From: Bettongia penicillata ogilbyi | Lineage: Eukaryota; Chordata; Mammalia; Diprotodontia; Potoroidae | DNA length: 64,000 nt | Reading direction: 5' to 3' | Assembly: GCA_023548195.1 (NCBI GenBank) | Contig: JAJHZJ010000531.1 | Location: 3,520,802 to 3,584,801 of the forward strand | In this document: positions 42,695-54,484 of the stretch, one piece after another | Position numbering within the stretch: position 1 is the first letter of the stretch | Layout: the number at the start of each line of letters is the position of its first letter | Notes under the pieces: model-generated | The model's database searches: none | Told to the model about the DNA's origin: nothing | Seen by the model: the letters and a program-made list of their open reading frames with translations, nothing else | Program-made: the position numbers and the translations under genes

Positions 42695-43456
42695 TGATGA
42701 GGATTGGGATGGGGGTGTGAGACCCCCATGAAGACCAGAGTACCAGGAGCAGGTCATCTGGGAGAAGGATTCACAGACTCAAGCATTGTTGAGGTCAAGG
42801 TAAAGATTTACTATGCTTTTCAGTGGGCAAGACTTCTTAGAGAATCTGCAACCTTAGAGGGGTACAGGTAAAGTTTATATAGTATATTCTGTAGTATCAC
42901 TTGTGCCAAATATGCTAATTAGGTGTTTTGGGGTGGGATTAGGAAGTGGTTAAGGAGTGGTCAGTTCTTAAAGGAACATGCACTTTTGATATTTCCTGCA
43001 CAGGTATTTTACCCATACTTCACTGGTAAATAGCCTGGGGGGTGCTACTTGGGGATGTGGTTTTAGGCATGGAATGTCACCAAGTCAACTGGTGGTCAGG
43101 GCTGATGCAGAAATACCAGGTTGCTCTCATCACTGTCTTGTTAAAAAAGATAAATGTAAGGGAGTATACATATGTCTAAGTTTAGCATACATAGGATTGG
43201 TTAGTGAGTGGTAAATATTGTTATGATCCAGTACAGTTCAGTCAGTACAGAGTTGGTTCAGACTAATAAGTTCTATAGGTGCAACTGGCTGCTATATCAG
43301 GAAAGGAGGTAACAGTTGTTGCTAGGGCAGGCTGTGTCCTTGGGCTGGGGAGAAACTGCCTGGGATACTGTTATGAGGCTAGGGAGAAATGTGATTCTTA
43401 AAGAGAAATGTGATTTTAGAATTGGGGTCCAACCACATGTACCCAGCACCCCATCA
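42695..43456 (-). repeat. Solo LTR of an endogenous retrovirus (ERV1-like), 4-bp TSD
   Basis: 762 bp. The minus strand begins TGATGGGGTGCTGGG and ends CCCAATCCTCATCA, i.e. TGATG...CATCA ends. It has a TATATAAA box (plus-strand complement 42874-42881) and a downstream R/U5-like region with an AGTAAA variant poly(A) signal near 42807. Flanked by GTAT on both sides; 4-bp duplications are typical of gammaretrovirus-related ERVs. No internal genes remain, so it arose by LTR-LTR recombination. A 63-codon ORF inside is spurious. Confidence 0.75.
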
Positions 43457-43646
43457 GTATGACTAGGGTGATTCAATTCAACAAGCATTTATTTACCAGC
43501 CATCTACTATGATCCAAAACACTGAAATAACCCTAAAGATACAAAAATAAAAACAAAAAACATACCCTACCTTTAAGGAATCTCTGTTATATTGGAAGAG
43601 GCAAAAAAAAAGGGGGGGAAAAACATAAACATATGTAAAATATTTT

Positions 43647-43880
43647 GGGGAGCACTGGGCTGGGAATCAGGAAGATTTTCCTTCATGAGTTCAAATCTGG
43701 CCTCAGTCATTTACTAGCTATGTGACCCTGGGCAAGTCCCTTAACCCTGTCTGCCTCAGTTTCCTCATCTGTAAAATGAGCTGAAGAAGGAAATGGCAAA
43801 CTACTCCAGTATCTTTGTCAAGAAAACCTCAAATGGGATCATGAAGAATCAGACACCCCTGAAAAATGACTGGACTGAAC
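43647..43880 (+). mobile_element. Marsupial tRNA-core SINE inserted in L2
   Basis: GGAGCACTGGGCTGGGAATC, TTCAAATCTGGCCTCAGTCA, CTGGGCAAGTCCCTTAACCC, TTTCCTCATCTGTAAAATGA, GGAAATGGCAAACTACTCCA and the end AAGAATCAGACACCCCTGAA. The head is truncated by ~15 bp. Confidence 0.9.
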
Positions 43881-44111
43881 TTCACTTAACTGAGAGGCTT
43901 TAGGAAGGAGGTGCATTTGAATGGAGCCTTGAAAGCCAAAGATTCTAAAAAATGGATATAAGGAAGAAGAAATTGGAGTGGTGTGTTTTCAAAGGCAGGT
44001 GATGAACTGCCTGGTTTATAGAACAGCAAATAGGCCACTTTGACAGGATAGGAGATATAAAAGAGAGTAGCAATATGAACTAAGTCTCTAAAGGTAGAGA
44101 TTCTGGGAACC

Positions 44112-44606
44112 TCCTTCAACTCTTCTTGAATCTTCCCACTTAATCTGGCTTTTCATATACAAATCTGTTATCCTTAACTTAGCCTGGCCTTCCATTGTCT
44201 GATATCTCTTGATTGCCTCCAAAAGTTTCAACTCCTGATCAATCACCCCAGTCCCATTAAGATCCTTCTGGGACTTCTCCTCAAGACCCTCCCTAAACCC
44301 CTCTTCTCATCACTCTAGACTACTAGACCACCCCCAGATCCCTCCCACAGTCTTTTTTATATTTAAATTCCATCTTGCCCCCATGAAGGCACTGAAATTC
44401 AATCTAGCTCAGATTTAATCTAGCTCAGACTATATCTGGTCTGCTTATACAAGCATCACAAAAAGTGAAGCTTCTTAAGAGTCAACCCAATGTGGCAAAT
44501 CTTTAATAAACACTGTTTTACTTTGGCTGAAAGAAGGTTTGGGTCGATTTCATTTGAGCAGGACCCAGCATGTCAGGATTTTGACCCAGCACTCCAAACC
44601 TCAACA
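44112..44606 (+). repeat. Solo LTR of an endogenous retrovirus, 5-bp TSD
   Basis: 495 bp between GAACC at 44107-44111 and GAACC at 44607-44611. It has a canonical AATAAA (44505-44510) followed by a T/G-rich R-U5-like stretch and ends in CAACA. The 5' end reads TCC instead of TG, so either the terminus is mutated or the edge is off by a few bases. The host L2 sequence resumes colinearly on both sides, which supports the insertion. No internal genes. Confidence 0.65.
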
Positions 44607-44734
44607 GAACCACAATGTAAAGAGTTTTAAGAAGAGTTTCTGTTTTATCCTAGAATCATTAGGGAACCACTGAAGATTCTTGGGAAGGAGGATGACCTTG
44701 TCATACCGATGCTTTCCAATGGTTCAATTAGGGA

Positions 44735-44935
44735 TATTAAATGCTCATGGTTGGGACATGCTAATATAACAAAAATGACACCACTATCTAAATTAATTCA
44801 TGATTATATACTATGCTAATCAAATTACTAAAGGTTTACTTTATAATTAGTAGCAAAATTTATGTGGAAAAGAAACCCTTTTCTATCCCATAGAGGAATG
44901 TCAAATGATCACCTTCCCAAAAAGAATTCATAGAA
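44735..44935 (+). mobile_element. L1 ORF2 fragment (thumb/connection region), degenerate
   Basis: AATGCTCATGGTTGGGACAT, CAAAAATGACACCACTATCT, AAATTAATTCATGATTATAT and TTATGTGGAAAAGAAACCC match the ORF2 segment after the RT domain. Frame lost. Confidence 0.45.
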
Positions 44936-45170
44936 GAACTTTAAAAAAAGCTTTAAAATCAAATGAGAGAGATTAAGTAAAAACTAAAAAATAATAAGAA
45001 TGATCCAAGAAAAACAATATTATGAAAAAAAAGTCAACCATTTGAAAAGGAGAATCTTTTTTTTCATGAAATACACAATCACTATATTTTAAAATTTTAT
45101 CTAATAATTACCACCACCTATATGGTAGCAAAGCATTATCACATGAATGTGCATGAAACTTAGCAAGATT
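44936..45170. other. Unassigned, A-rich sequence
   Basis: A/T-rich, possibly more diverged L1; nothing firm. Confidence 0.3.
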
Positions 45171-45185
45171 GAAATTAGTCATCCA
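45171..45185. repeat. TSD of half-L1 C, left copy
   Basis: GAAATTAGTCATCCA; 48830-48844 reads GAAATTAGTCAACCA (one mismatch in 15). Confidence 0.88.
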
Positions 45186-45844
45186 GGGGGCAAAGTCACT
45201 ATGGCAGAGTAGAAAAATGCACATACACTAGCTCTTAAGCCACAGCCCATAAACTATCTATAAAGAAGAATTCACAACAAATTCTAGAGCAGCAGAAGCC
45301 ACAGAACAACAGAGTGGAGGAGATGTACAGCCCAGGGTGACCTGAAAGACTAACACGGAGCAGAGCCCAGCCTAGCCTTGGCCACACAGCACTGGGAGGA
45401 GCAGAACTAAGCAAGCTTCAGGGACAGAATCTCCAGTGGCAGCACAGATCCCTCAACCCCCAGGCACTGAAGGTCAGTGAGAGGGTTTTTTCAGCTGACC
45501 AAGAAGGGAGCAGGGTGTCCCCATAACTCAGCCCTCCTCAGGTAGCAGCAGTGGAGGCAGCAGCAAATGGGGCTCCCAAAGCAGTCAGTAGCCTGAATCC
45601 ATTGTTGAAGGTCTCATAGTAAAGCCCCTGAGGGAACTGAACCCTGTGTGGTGGCCCTGCCCCCACCTAAGCAGCTGATCTTAATCTCACACTGAATAGC
45701 AGCCCTGCCCCACACCCCCCACCTAAAGCCCCTGAGGGATTGGAGCAGCTCATCTGAATCTCAGCCCCCTGTGCTGGCTTGGCAGGACTGGAGGTGAGGT
45801 GGTTGTGGAGAGGAAACTCAGAAGTCAAGTAACTAGGTGGGAAA

Positions 45845-46868
45845 ATGCTCAAAAAAGGACAAAAATAATAAGACCATAGAAAGTTACTTTCTTGAGGAGC
45901 AAGTGTCTCTCCCCATCCTTTCAGATGAGGAAGAACAAGGCATACTGTCAGAGGAAGTCAAGGCCTCCAAAGGGAACTTAAATTGGACTCAGGCAATAGA
46001 AGAACTTGAAAAATGAGTTAGCAGCTTACTAAAGGAGAACCAAAAAAATGCTGAGGAAAATAACAGCTTTAGAAAGAGGCTAATTCAATTGGAAAAAGAG
46101 GTCCAAAAAGCCAATGAGGAGAAGGCGGCTTTAAAAAGCAGAATTAGCCAAATGGAGGAGAAGGTTCAAAAGCTCACTGAACAAAATAGTTCTCTGAAAG
46201 AGAGAATTGAGTTCAGAGAAATGAATGACTATGAGATAAACCAAGCATTTAGTAAACAAAACCACAAGTTTGAAAAAATAGAAGATAATGTGAAACAACT
46301 CATTGGAAAAACAACTGACCTGGAAAATAGATCCAGGAGAAACAATTTAAAAATTATGAGACTACCTGAAAGCCATGATCAGAAAAAGAGCCTAGATATT
46401 ATCTTCCATGAAATTATCAAGGAAAACTGCCCTGATATTCTGGAACCAGAGGGAAAAAAAATTATTGAAAGAATCCACTGTTCATCTCCTGAAAGAGACC
46501 TGAACAGAGAAACTCCTAGGAATATTGTGGTCAAATTTTAGAGTTCCCAGATGAAGGAGAAAATACTGCAAGCAGCTAGAAAGAAACAATTTGAGTATTG
46601 TGGAAATACAATCAGGATAACACAGGATCTGGCAGCTTTAACACTAAGGGATCAAAGGACTTGAAATGGGATATTCCAGAGGTCAAAGGAACTGGGATTG
46701 AAACCAGGAATCACCTACCTAGCAAATCTGAGTATAATAATTCAAGGGAATAAATGGTCATTCAATGATATAGAGAACTTTCAATCATTCATATTGAGGA
46801 AAAGACCAGATCTGTATAGAAAATTTGACTTTACAATACAAAAATCAAGAATCATGAAAAGGTAAACA
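45845..46868 (+). pseudogene. L1/HAL1 ORF1, broken, copy C
   Basis: ATG at 45845 (MLKKGQK); a frame slip after seven codons leads to KTIESYF in another frame, and further stops precede the coiled coil. The open part 46089-46541 has heptads (VQKANEEKAALKSRISQM; VQKLTEQNSSLKERIEF) and the RRM segment (RSRRNNLKIMRLPE). It stops at a TAG after PRNIVVKF (46539-46541), the same codon as in copy A. The CTD continues in the same frame (KEKILQAARKKQFEYCG; LKPGITYLANLSII) with one further stop (TGA near 46663). The stretch corresponding to copy A's DFEKQV...EKYEKW is absent. Non-functional. Confidence 0.85.
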
Positions 46869-47795
46869 GGAAAGAAAAATCATCAAAGACTCTCTAAAGC
46901 TGAACTGTTTACATTACTACATGGAAAGAAAATATTTATAACTCGAATCTTTTCTCAGTATTTCAGTAAATGGAAAGACTGTACATACATACACACATAT
47001 ACATATATAGACAGAGAATACAGGGTGTTTTGAATCAGAAGAAATGATATCCACACAAAAAATAAAATAAAATAAAAATTAAAAGGTGAGGGAGGAAAAT
47101 ACTGGGAGGAGAAAGGGAAAAATGGAACAGCACAAGCTATAAGTCATGAAAGGAATAAGAAAAATCTTGTTCAATGGAGGAGAAAAGGGAGAAGGGGAGA
47201 GAGGAAAAATGAAGTTACTCTCTCCACATATGGCTGAAGAAGGGAATAACATGCTTACTAAATTTGATATGAAAATCTATCTCACACCACAGAAAAGTAG
47301 GGGAGGAGGTGACAAGTGGGGTGAGGGCATTGACAGAAGGGAGGGCAAATGAGAGATGGAAGTTACTAGAAATATACACTTTCAAGAAGGGACAAGGTCA
47401 GTTGAGGGGAGAAAATAAGAGGGGATAGAGTAGGCTAGAGGGCAATATAATTAGTATTACACAACATGATTATTATGGAAGTCTTTTGCAAAACAACACA
47501 TATTTAGCCTGTATTGAATTACTTGCCTTCTCAGTGGGGTTGGAGAGGGAGCAGGGGAGGGAGAGAAGTTGGAATTCAAAGTATTAGCAACGAATGTTGA
47601 GAATTTTTATTTCATATAATCGGGAAATAAGAAATACAGGGAATGGGGTATAGAAATTTATCTTGCCCTACAAGAAAAAGAGAAGATGGGGATAAGGGAA
47701 GGGTGGGATGTGATAGAAGGGAGGGTACATTGAGGGAAGAAGTAATCAGAATGCAAGATATTAGGAAGCAAGGGGAGGGGACTGATGGGGAGAAA
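46869..47795 (+). other. Half-L1 C 3' UTR, purine/G-rich part shared with copy A
   Basis: Purine-rich with repeated GGGAGGG and GAGGGAGAGA-type runs. It contains two partly similar sub-blocks (AGAAATTTATCTTGCCCTAC near 47651 and AAAATCTATCTCACACCACA near 47271), as is usual for this 3' UTR. G-rich L1 3' UTRs may form quadruplexes. Confidence 0.7.
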
Positions 47796-48829
47796 AATTG
47801 GACATATTACAAAGTGAGATAAAAGCAATTAGTATTAAAACAACTGACTGAATTAATTACTGAGAATAAATCAATGACATCTTTAGTTTAGGGAAAAGAA
47901 TTTTAGTCTAAATTTCCTAGAGGAAAGTAACCTCGGGTAAAATTTGGCATTGATGGAAAAGTTAAGGTTTTAATGGTAAATTTGATTTTATGATTGCTAT
48001 TTAATCAGGAACTAAAACATGTATAGAAAGGCAAGTAAGCCACTTAAGACTTGCCTCAAAAGATGTTCCTTAGCCAAAGTGAAATTATAATCATATTTGA
48101 AACCTGGTTATTGGAACTTGCCATTTTTAGATGCTATGGGACTATTAAGTGACTGTTCTGAGTCTAACTCCAGACATGGATAGTAAGAAAGGTGATCTGA
48201 GCCTCCAATCCATGATGCCAGTAAGCCTGTAAAATGCTGGTATGAACTGAAAAAGGTGATCTCATGGGAAGGGTGGAAGAGTGTCTGTTCAGCCTGGGCT
48301 GAGGTAGGATTCTCCTGACTCAATTTCCCCACTGACACCTGGCAGACTTTAAGCCTGACTGAATGCAAGTGGACAATTTACTCCTTCCTGGAATTGACAT
48401 GAAGTTGGGAAGATATTGTTTCCCAGCAATGTCCCTACTCTTGGTGGCAATTTCCTATAGTCTAAAGGTTTGTAAGCTTGATGCCAGATCTATTAAATTA
48501 TAGATTATTGGTAGGGGAATGTCTGAGGTTAAGGCTAAAATTAAGCTATTAGGCATAGACTTTAGACTTTAACAATAAGTTAGGGTCTTTTAATTATTGG
48601 TAATACTGTGGAGGCAATTAGGTCAAGAGCTTGTGAAGTTAGCAAACATAAATATTATTTGTGTCTCAGTTGGTTAATGTGAAAAAAAAAATTCTTTTGT
48701 GGTCCATATTGTAAATGCTTTAAAAAGAAGTTTCACCTGACCAAAAGTTTGAATTGTTTTATCTGTAATAAACTGTGTTAAAAATGAAAAATAAAAGTAA
48801 AAAAATAAAAGTAAATAAAAATAAAAAAA
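47796..48829 (+). other. Non-homologous 3' extension of half-L1 C
   Basis: After GGGGAGAAAAATTGG the sequence leaves the half-L1/L1 3' UTR. About 1,030 bp follow that have no counterpart in copy A, whose last part reads GGAACCCAAAATTTTGTGAA. The extension carries its own AATAAA (48767-48772) 57 bp before the TSD and an A-rich tail. Source unknown; an 86-codon minus ORF in it has no domain. Confidence 0.6.
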
Positions 48830-48844
48830 GAAATTAGTCAACCA
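48830..48844. repeat. TSD of half-L1 C, right copy
   Basis: GAAATTAGTCAACCA, directly after the A-rich tail. Confidence 0.88.
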
Positions 48845-49752
<908 letters not shown>

Positions 49753-49805
49753 TTATCTGTTTGAAGCACAAAAACAATATGAAACCATCATTCAGGGAAA
49801 AAAAT

Positions 49806-50404
<599 letters not shown>

Positions 50405-51545
50405 AGCAGGCAGAGGGCTGAAAAGGAGAATCTTAGGGAAGAAAATGACTCCTTGAAAATCAGAATTGTGTGAGGGGAAGCCAATGAAATTATAAGGAAT
50501 ATAGAAATAAAAAAAAATCCAGCAATTACCACCTGAAAGAGACCTATGAGGAAAACTCACAGTAATATTATAGTCAAATTCAGAAACCCTCAGGTCAAGG
50601 ATAAAATATTATAAATAACAAGAAAAAACAATTTACATATGGCGGTGCCACAGCTATAATCACACAAAATATCATCGTGGTAACTCTTAAAGTGGTAGCA
50701 CGGGTCTTAGAATACTATATAGCAAAGAACAAAAGAACTAGGCTTCTGGCTGAAAATATTATACCCAGTAAATCTAAGTATTATTCTGAATGACAAAAAA
50801 GATAGCTAAAAAGAGTAATTATCTTATACAAATGAGGTGCAAGAGGAACAACTGATACAGAGAATTAGATAGAGAAGGAGGTCTGGTAGTTCTGGAAACT
50901 TTCTTCCATTAGGAATGGATTTAAGAAGAGAACTATACATATATATCTAGAAGAGTATAAAAGTCTTCTAAATTTAGAAAGAAATCAAATACTAGGGGGG
51001 TAGGGAGCAGGGAGTGGATAAGGAAGGAATGGTTGGGGGGAGGGTAGGTTAAGTAATAGGAGGGCAAGGTAACAAGTAGAAGTAGAGGAGTCAGGATGGA
51101 TAGGAAATAAGAAATATACAGAAACAAAAACAAAAATTAGGAGTAAAATCTGTTAGGGAAAGCATGTGTTTATATATGTATGTATGTGTATATATGAATA
51201 CATGTATATTTGTATCTATATATAAATATAGCCATGTTTAATTGTAGCCTGGGGAACAGGGGGAAAGAAGGGAGAAAAAAGAACAAAGTAAAAAGTGTAC
51301 AGCCGAAAACAAAAGAAAACCTAAAAGAAGCAAAGAAAAGGTGGACAGTTCTCAACACAATGCATAGTATTTTATACATAAGCTTTCTCGAATGGAAACT
51401 TATTGCTATATATTTTGAATCCTCTCTTATGTTCTGCTGTGCATATAACATGGTTTTTTCTTTTCTCATTTTATATTTAAATTTTAATATATGTTTATAA
51501 TGTTTATTTTTATTTTCTTATATATTTAAGTTTTAATTAAAAAAC
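50405..51545 (+). mobile_element. ORF1-only L1 relic of a different subfamily, copy D
   Basis: ORF1 remnant with coiled-coil end (EENDSLKIRI), a TCAAATTCAGAAACCCTCAG junction (VKFRNPQVKDKIL) and CTD (KELGFWLKILYPVNLSII) spread over several frames (50427-50800). It is followed without ORF2 by a 3' UTR containing GGAAACTTTCTTCCATTAGG, a G-rich GGGTAGGGAGCAGGGAGTGG block, a (TATG)n tract (51166-51235), CAGTTCTCAACACAATGCAT and an AT-rich end. The 5' boundary and TSD are not determined. Unlike copies A and C it has Arg, not stop, after VKF. Confidence 0.6.
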
Positions 51546-51844
51546 TATTTGATACTAATTAAAAATAGAAAATATGAACTGTGGACAAAATTAGGCACAT
51601 ATTGTACAGAAATATTAAACTATAGTGTTAAATAAACCAAAGAATAGCTAGTATTATGATAAGAACATAATATAACAAAGATTGCTGGGAGGAAGAGAAG
51701 TAGTCTGACAAAAATTAAGTTTAGACTAGCATCTTACATGCTAACCATAATAAACTACAAATGGATATTTAATCCATATATAAAAGGTCAAAAGAATAGG
51801 GACTAGACCTATGATTTTACTGGTACTATAGACAATTACCAGAA
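51546..51844. other. Unassigned, AT-rich; possible L1 ORF2 trace
   Basis: GACAAAATTAGGCACATATT and GGTCAAAAGAATAGGGACTA hint at diverged L1 ORF2, but not enough to call. Confidence 0.25.
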
Positions 51845-52015
51845 GAGGAAATTCCCTCCACCAATGCAGGGAAGCAGCTAATCTTACAGAGTTGCCTACA
51901 GCACCAAGAAGACTTGCCTGTGATCATGCAGTTAGCATGTGTCTGAGGCATAATTTAAACTAGGGTCTTGTTAATTCTAAGACCGGCTCTTTGTTCTCCA
52001 TGTCCTGCTGCTTTA
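51845..52015 (-). repeat. MIR-like SINE (same variant as 21085-21310)
   Basis: GAGGAAATTCCCTCCACCAA, GAAGACTTGCCTGTGATCAT, GTTAGCATGTGTCTGAGGCA, AACTAGGGTCTTGTTAATTC. Confidence 0.65.
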
Positions 52016-52404
52016 TAATAAGCAAATTGCAAAAGATTTGAGATACTTTTCACGACAATGGATAGGTTGAATGAAATATACATTAAAAAATAGTACTGTG
52101 CATGGTGGAAATTCTGTTTTCTGTATGGGAAATGTTCACATTTGTTCAACTATTCCAAGCTCATAATAACAAAAAGGGGGAAAAATTAAGATTCCATCAA
52201 TTAATTCTTCCAACAAGCATTTATTAAGTTCTATCTTTCAGACATTTGATCAACCCAAAAACATTTAAGTGTCCACTATATGCTGCCAAATATAGTCCTT
52301 GAATATTACCTTCCTCCTTCTGAGTACTTTTAATTTAGCCTTAGCTTATATTTGCTTTTCTTTCACTACATAGTCATACTGTTAATATATATTGAATTTT
52401 CAGG
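52016..52404. other. Mostly unassigned, short L2 tail
   Basis: CCAACAAGCATTTATTAAGT at 52210 is an L2 terminus (minus). Nothing else recognised. Confidence 0.4.
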
Positions 52405-52745
52405 AATCATTGTATATGATCACCATAATGCTGTTAACGATAATCAACTGTGAAAGACTTAGCTATATGATCAATAAAATGATCCAAGACAATTCCCAAG
52501 GACTCATGACGAAAAATTTCTATTTACCTGCAGAGAGAGTGCAAATTGAAGTATGATTTTCTTACTCATTTTTCTTACATTTTAAAAATATGACTAATAT
52601 GGAAATTTGTTTTGCATGACTTCTCATTTATAATGGCTATCATACTACTTCCTTTCCCAATAGATGTGGGAGGGAGTAGGAGGGAAGGAGAGAATTTAGA
52701 ACTCAAAATCTACAAGAAAAGAATGTTAATAAATAAGTAAATGTA
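52405..52745 (+). mobile_element. L1 3' UTR fragment
   Basis: CAAGGACTCATGACGAAAAA, ATATGACTAATATGGAAATT, TTTTGCATGACTTCTCATTT, GGGAGGGAGTAGGAGGGAAG, ATTTAGAACTCAAAATCTAC and an A-rich end with AATAAATAAG. Confidence 0.7.
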
Positions 52746-53227
52746 AATTTAGAAAAATAAATATTAAGTTTTATTCCACTAAAATTTTCAGTTTTATGAC
52801 TGATTCAGCACAGTAAACCTTAGGATAATAGATAAGCATTATCAGAAGTAATACATTGTTATATATGTGACTTTCTTAACAGATAGGATCTCCGCCACCT
52901 GAAGAAATTACAAGGAACAGTCTGATCCAAATTCTTGCCTTCAGGCATATAAACTATAAAACCGACCATTTTATTGATAAAGCATGGACCCTGAGAGGCT
53001 AGTTAATTGACTTAGAGACACACAGCTAGTACTGCCAAGTATTGCTTTTATAGGTGTAAATTTAGCTCATTATATAGAAAGAAGGCAGCAGCTTCAGAGA
53101 TTGACATTTCATTACCTTGACTTTTAGCAAGGCAGGACACTGGGAAAGGTTGGAAAGTAAGTGCGGTTTGTAACTGATATTCTGTAACTTCCATTCTTCA
53201 CTCAGCCTGGCTTTTACTACCTAGGAC
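52746..53227. other. Unassigned sequence
   Basis: Nothing recognised apart from a possible MIR trace near 52980 (GGACCCTGAGAGGCTAGTTA). Confidence 0.35.
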
Positions 53228-53475
53228 CTAAGGCATGTGAGACAATGGAAAGAGCTCTTGCTTTGGAGTCAAAGGAATCTGAGTTTGAATCCTGACTGCT
53301 TACTAGCTACGTGACCTTGGAAAGGACATGTTACCTCTCTGGGCCCCAGTTTCTTCTCCTGGACAGTGAAAAGGTTGGATAAATAATATCTAAAGTGTGT
53401 CCCAGCTCTAAATCTACAATCTTATCACCTGTGTGACCTCGGACAAATTACTTCACCACTCTGGGCCTCAAAGAG
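53228..53475 (+). repeat. MIR-type SINE followed by a second MIR fragment
   Basis: AGACAATGGAAAGAGCTCTT, TTTGGAGTCAAAGGAATCTG, AGTTTGAATCCTGACTGCTT, TAGCTACGTGACCTTGGAAA, CCCAGCTCTAAATCTACAAT. From 53425 the core is repeated (TGTGTGACCTCGGACAAATT). Confidence 0.82.
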
Positions 53476-53744
53476 CTGTGCAATTGTGGTCATTCTAAAC
53501 TACCAAGCAAGAGCTAGTCTACAAATTTATGAAATTCCCATTTACTCACAGTTTTTCCGATCTCTAAGACCTTTAAATAGTGGTAGCACAAGCAATTACT
53601 CCTTAAATTACTGCTGCATAAAGTAGTAGGAAGACACCTTTCATTTTCTAGCAGGTCAATACCTTAATTCTATGACATCTAATTAAATCAGTTACATTTT
53701 TTAGCTTAGATATCTGAAATGCCAGCTATATTTAAAGCTTAGCT
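53476..53744. other. Unassigned sequence
   Basis: Nothing recognised. Confidence 0.4.
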
Positions 53745-54275
53745 TGAAAAATCTCAGGCATTCTCAGCAGTCTTCCTGAGGCACAGATCTATTTCACTCT
53801 CTTGCTCAAAAGGCCACAGTGGCTCCTTGATGCACTTGGAATGAAATATAACCTCAGACTGACATGATCTGGCTCCAATTTATCTTTCTAAATGTCTCAG
53901 TTACTTACCTTCATGTACTTAGTGTTTTAGTCAAATTTAACTAAAAGTTATTTTATCGCCTGATGTCAACATTCCATCTCATATCTTAGAGCACGTGCAC
54001 AGACATTTACCAGTCCTGGACTGTCTCATCTTCTTTTCCATCTCTCAGAACCTTATCTAAGTCAATATAAGTGCCACCTCCTCCAAGAAGCCTTCCTTGA
54101 TCTACCAGTTAATGATGTCTCCCTCCTCAAGTCACCTGAAACTACAATATCTCTCAGCCTATTCTATTTGCCCAGAGGATGCAAGCTCCTTAAAGGAACT
54201 ACTCCATTTTATCTTGATGTCTTCCATGATGAGCCTAAGTAGGTGCCTAAGAAATGTGAGTTGATCTTAACTGAA
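53745..54275 (+). repeat. L2 LINE 3' portion
   Basis: TCTTGCTCAAAAGGCCACAG, GTGGCTCCTTGATGCACTTG, ATGATCTGGCTCCAATTTAT, CACCTCCTCCAAGAAGCCTT, GATGCAAGCTCCTTAAAGGA and TAGGTGCCTAAGAAATGTGA follow L2 order. Confidence 0.8.
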
Positions 54276-54425
54276 TGGTTATCAGTTCCTCTTGTTAAGT
54301 TTTAATATATATTATTGTACATTTATATTATTTTACATTAATAATTTATTATTTAATAATTGATCAAAAAGATGATGATTAATAATATGATCAATTAACA
54401 GTTGATCATAATAATTAGGAAAACG
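54276..54425. repeat. AT-rich, palindrome-prone stretch
   Basis: TTATTATTTAATAATTGATC and GATCAATTAACAGTTGATCA contain several short inverted repeats; >80% A+T. Confidence 0.6.
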
Positions 54426-54484
54426 ACCAAGTTCTGTTTCCTAAAGGGTTTATATAACATATTTCTCTCAAGGCTACCTTTTCT

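Larger units (their letters stand above)
43470..44725 (-). repeat. L2 LINE carrying two nested insertions
   Basis: Three colinear pieces: 43470-43646 (ATTCAACAAGCATTTATTTA, TACCTTTAAGGAATCTCTGT), 43881-44111 (GAAGGAGGTGCATTTGAATG, AACAGCAAATAGGCCACTTT) and 44607-44725 (GTAAAGAGTTTTAAGAAGAG, ATCATTAGGGAACCACTGAA). They are separated by a SINE and an LTR. Together they read one L2 on the minus strand. Confidence 0.75.
45186..48829 (+). mobile_element. HAL1-like 'half-L1' retrotransposon, copy C, complete with TSD
   Basis: 3,644 bp. Starts GGGGGCAAAGTCACTATGGC, the mutated counterpart of the 5' ends of copies A and B. 5' UTR to 45844, broken ORF1 45845-46868, then the 3' UTR with no ORF2. The post-ORF1 sequence (AACTGTTTACATTACTACAT, GGAAAGAAAATATTTATAAC) is colinear with copy A on the minus strand near 6490-6430, and homology continues to about 47790. 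The last ~1 kb is unrelated to copy A and ends with AATAAA (48767-48772) and an A-rich tail. The 15-bp TSD shows the whole unit moved together. Confidence 0.88.
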
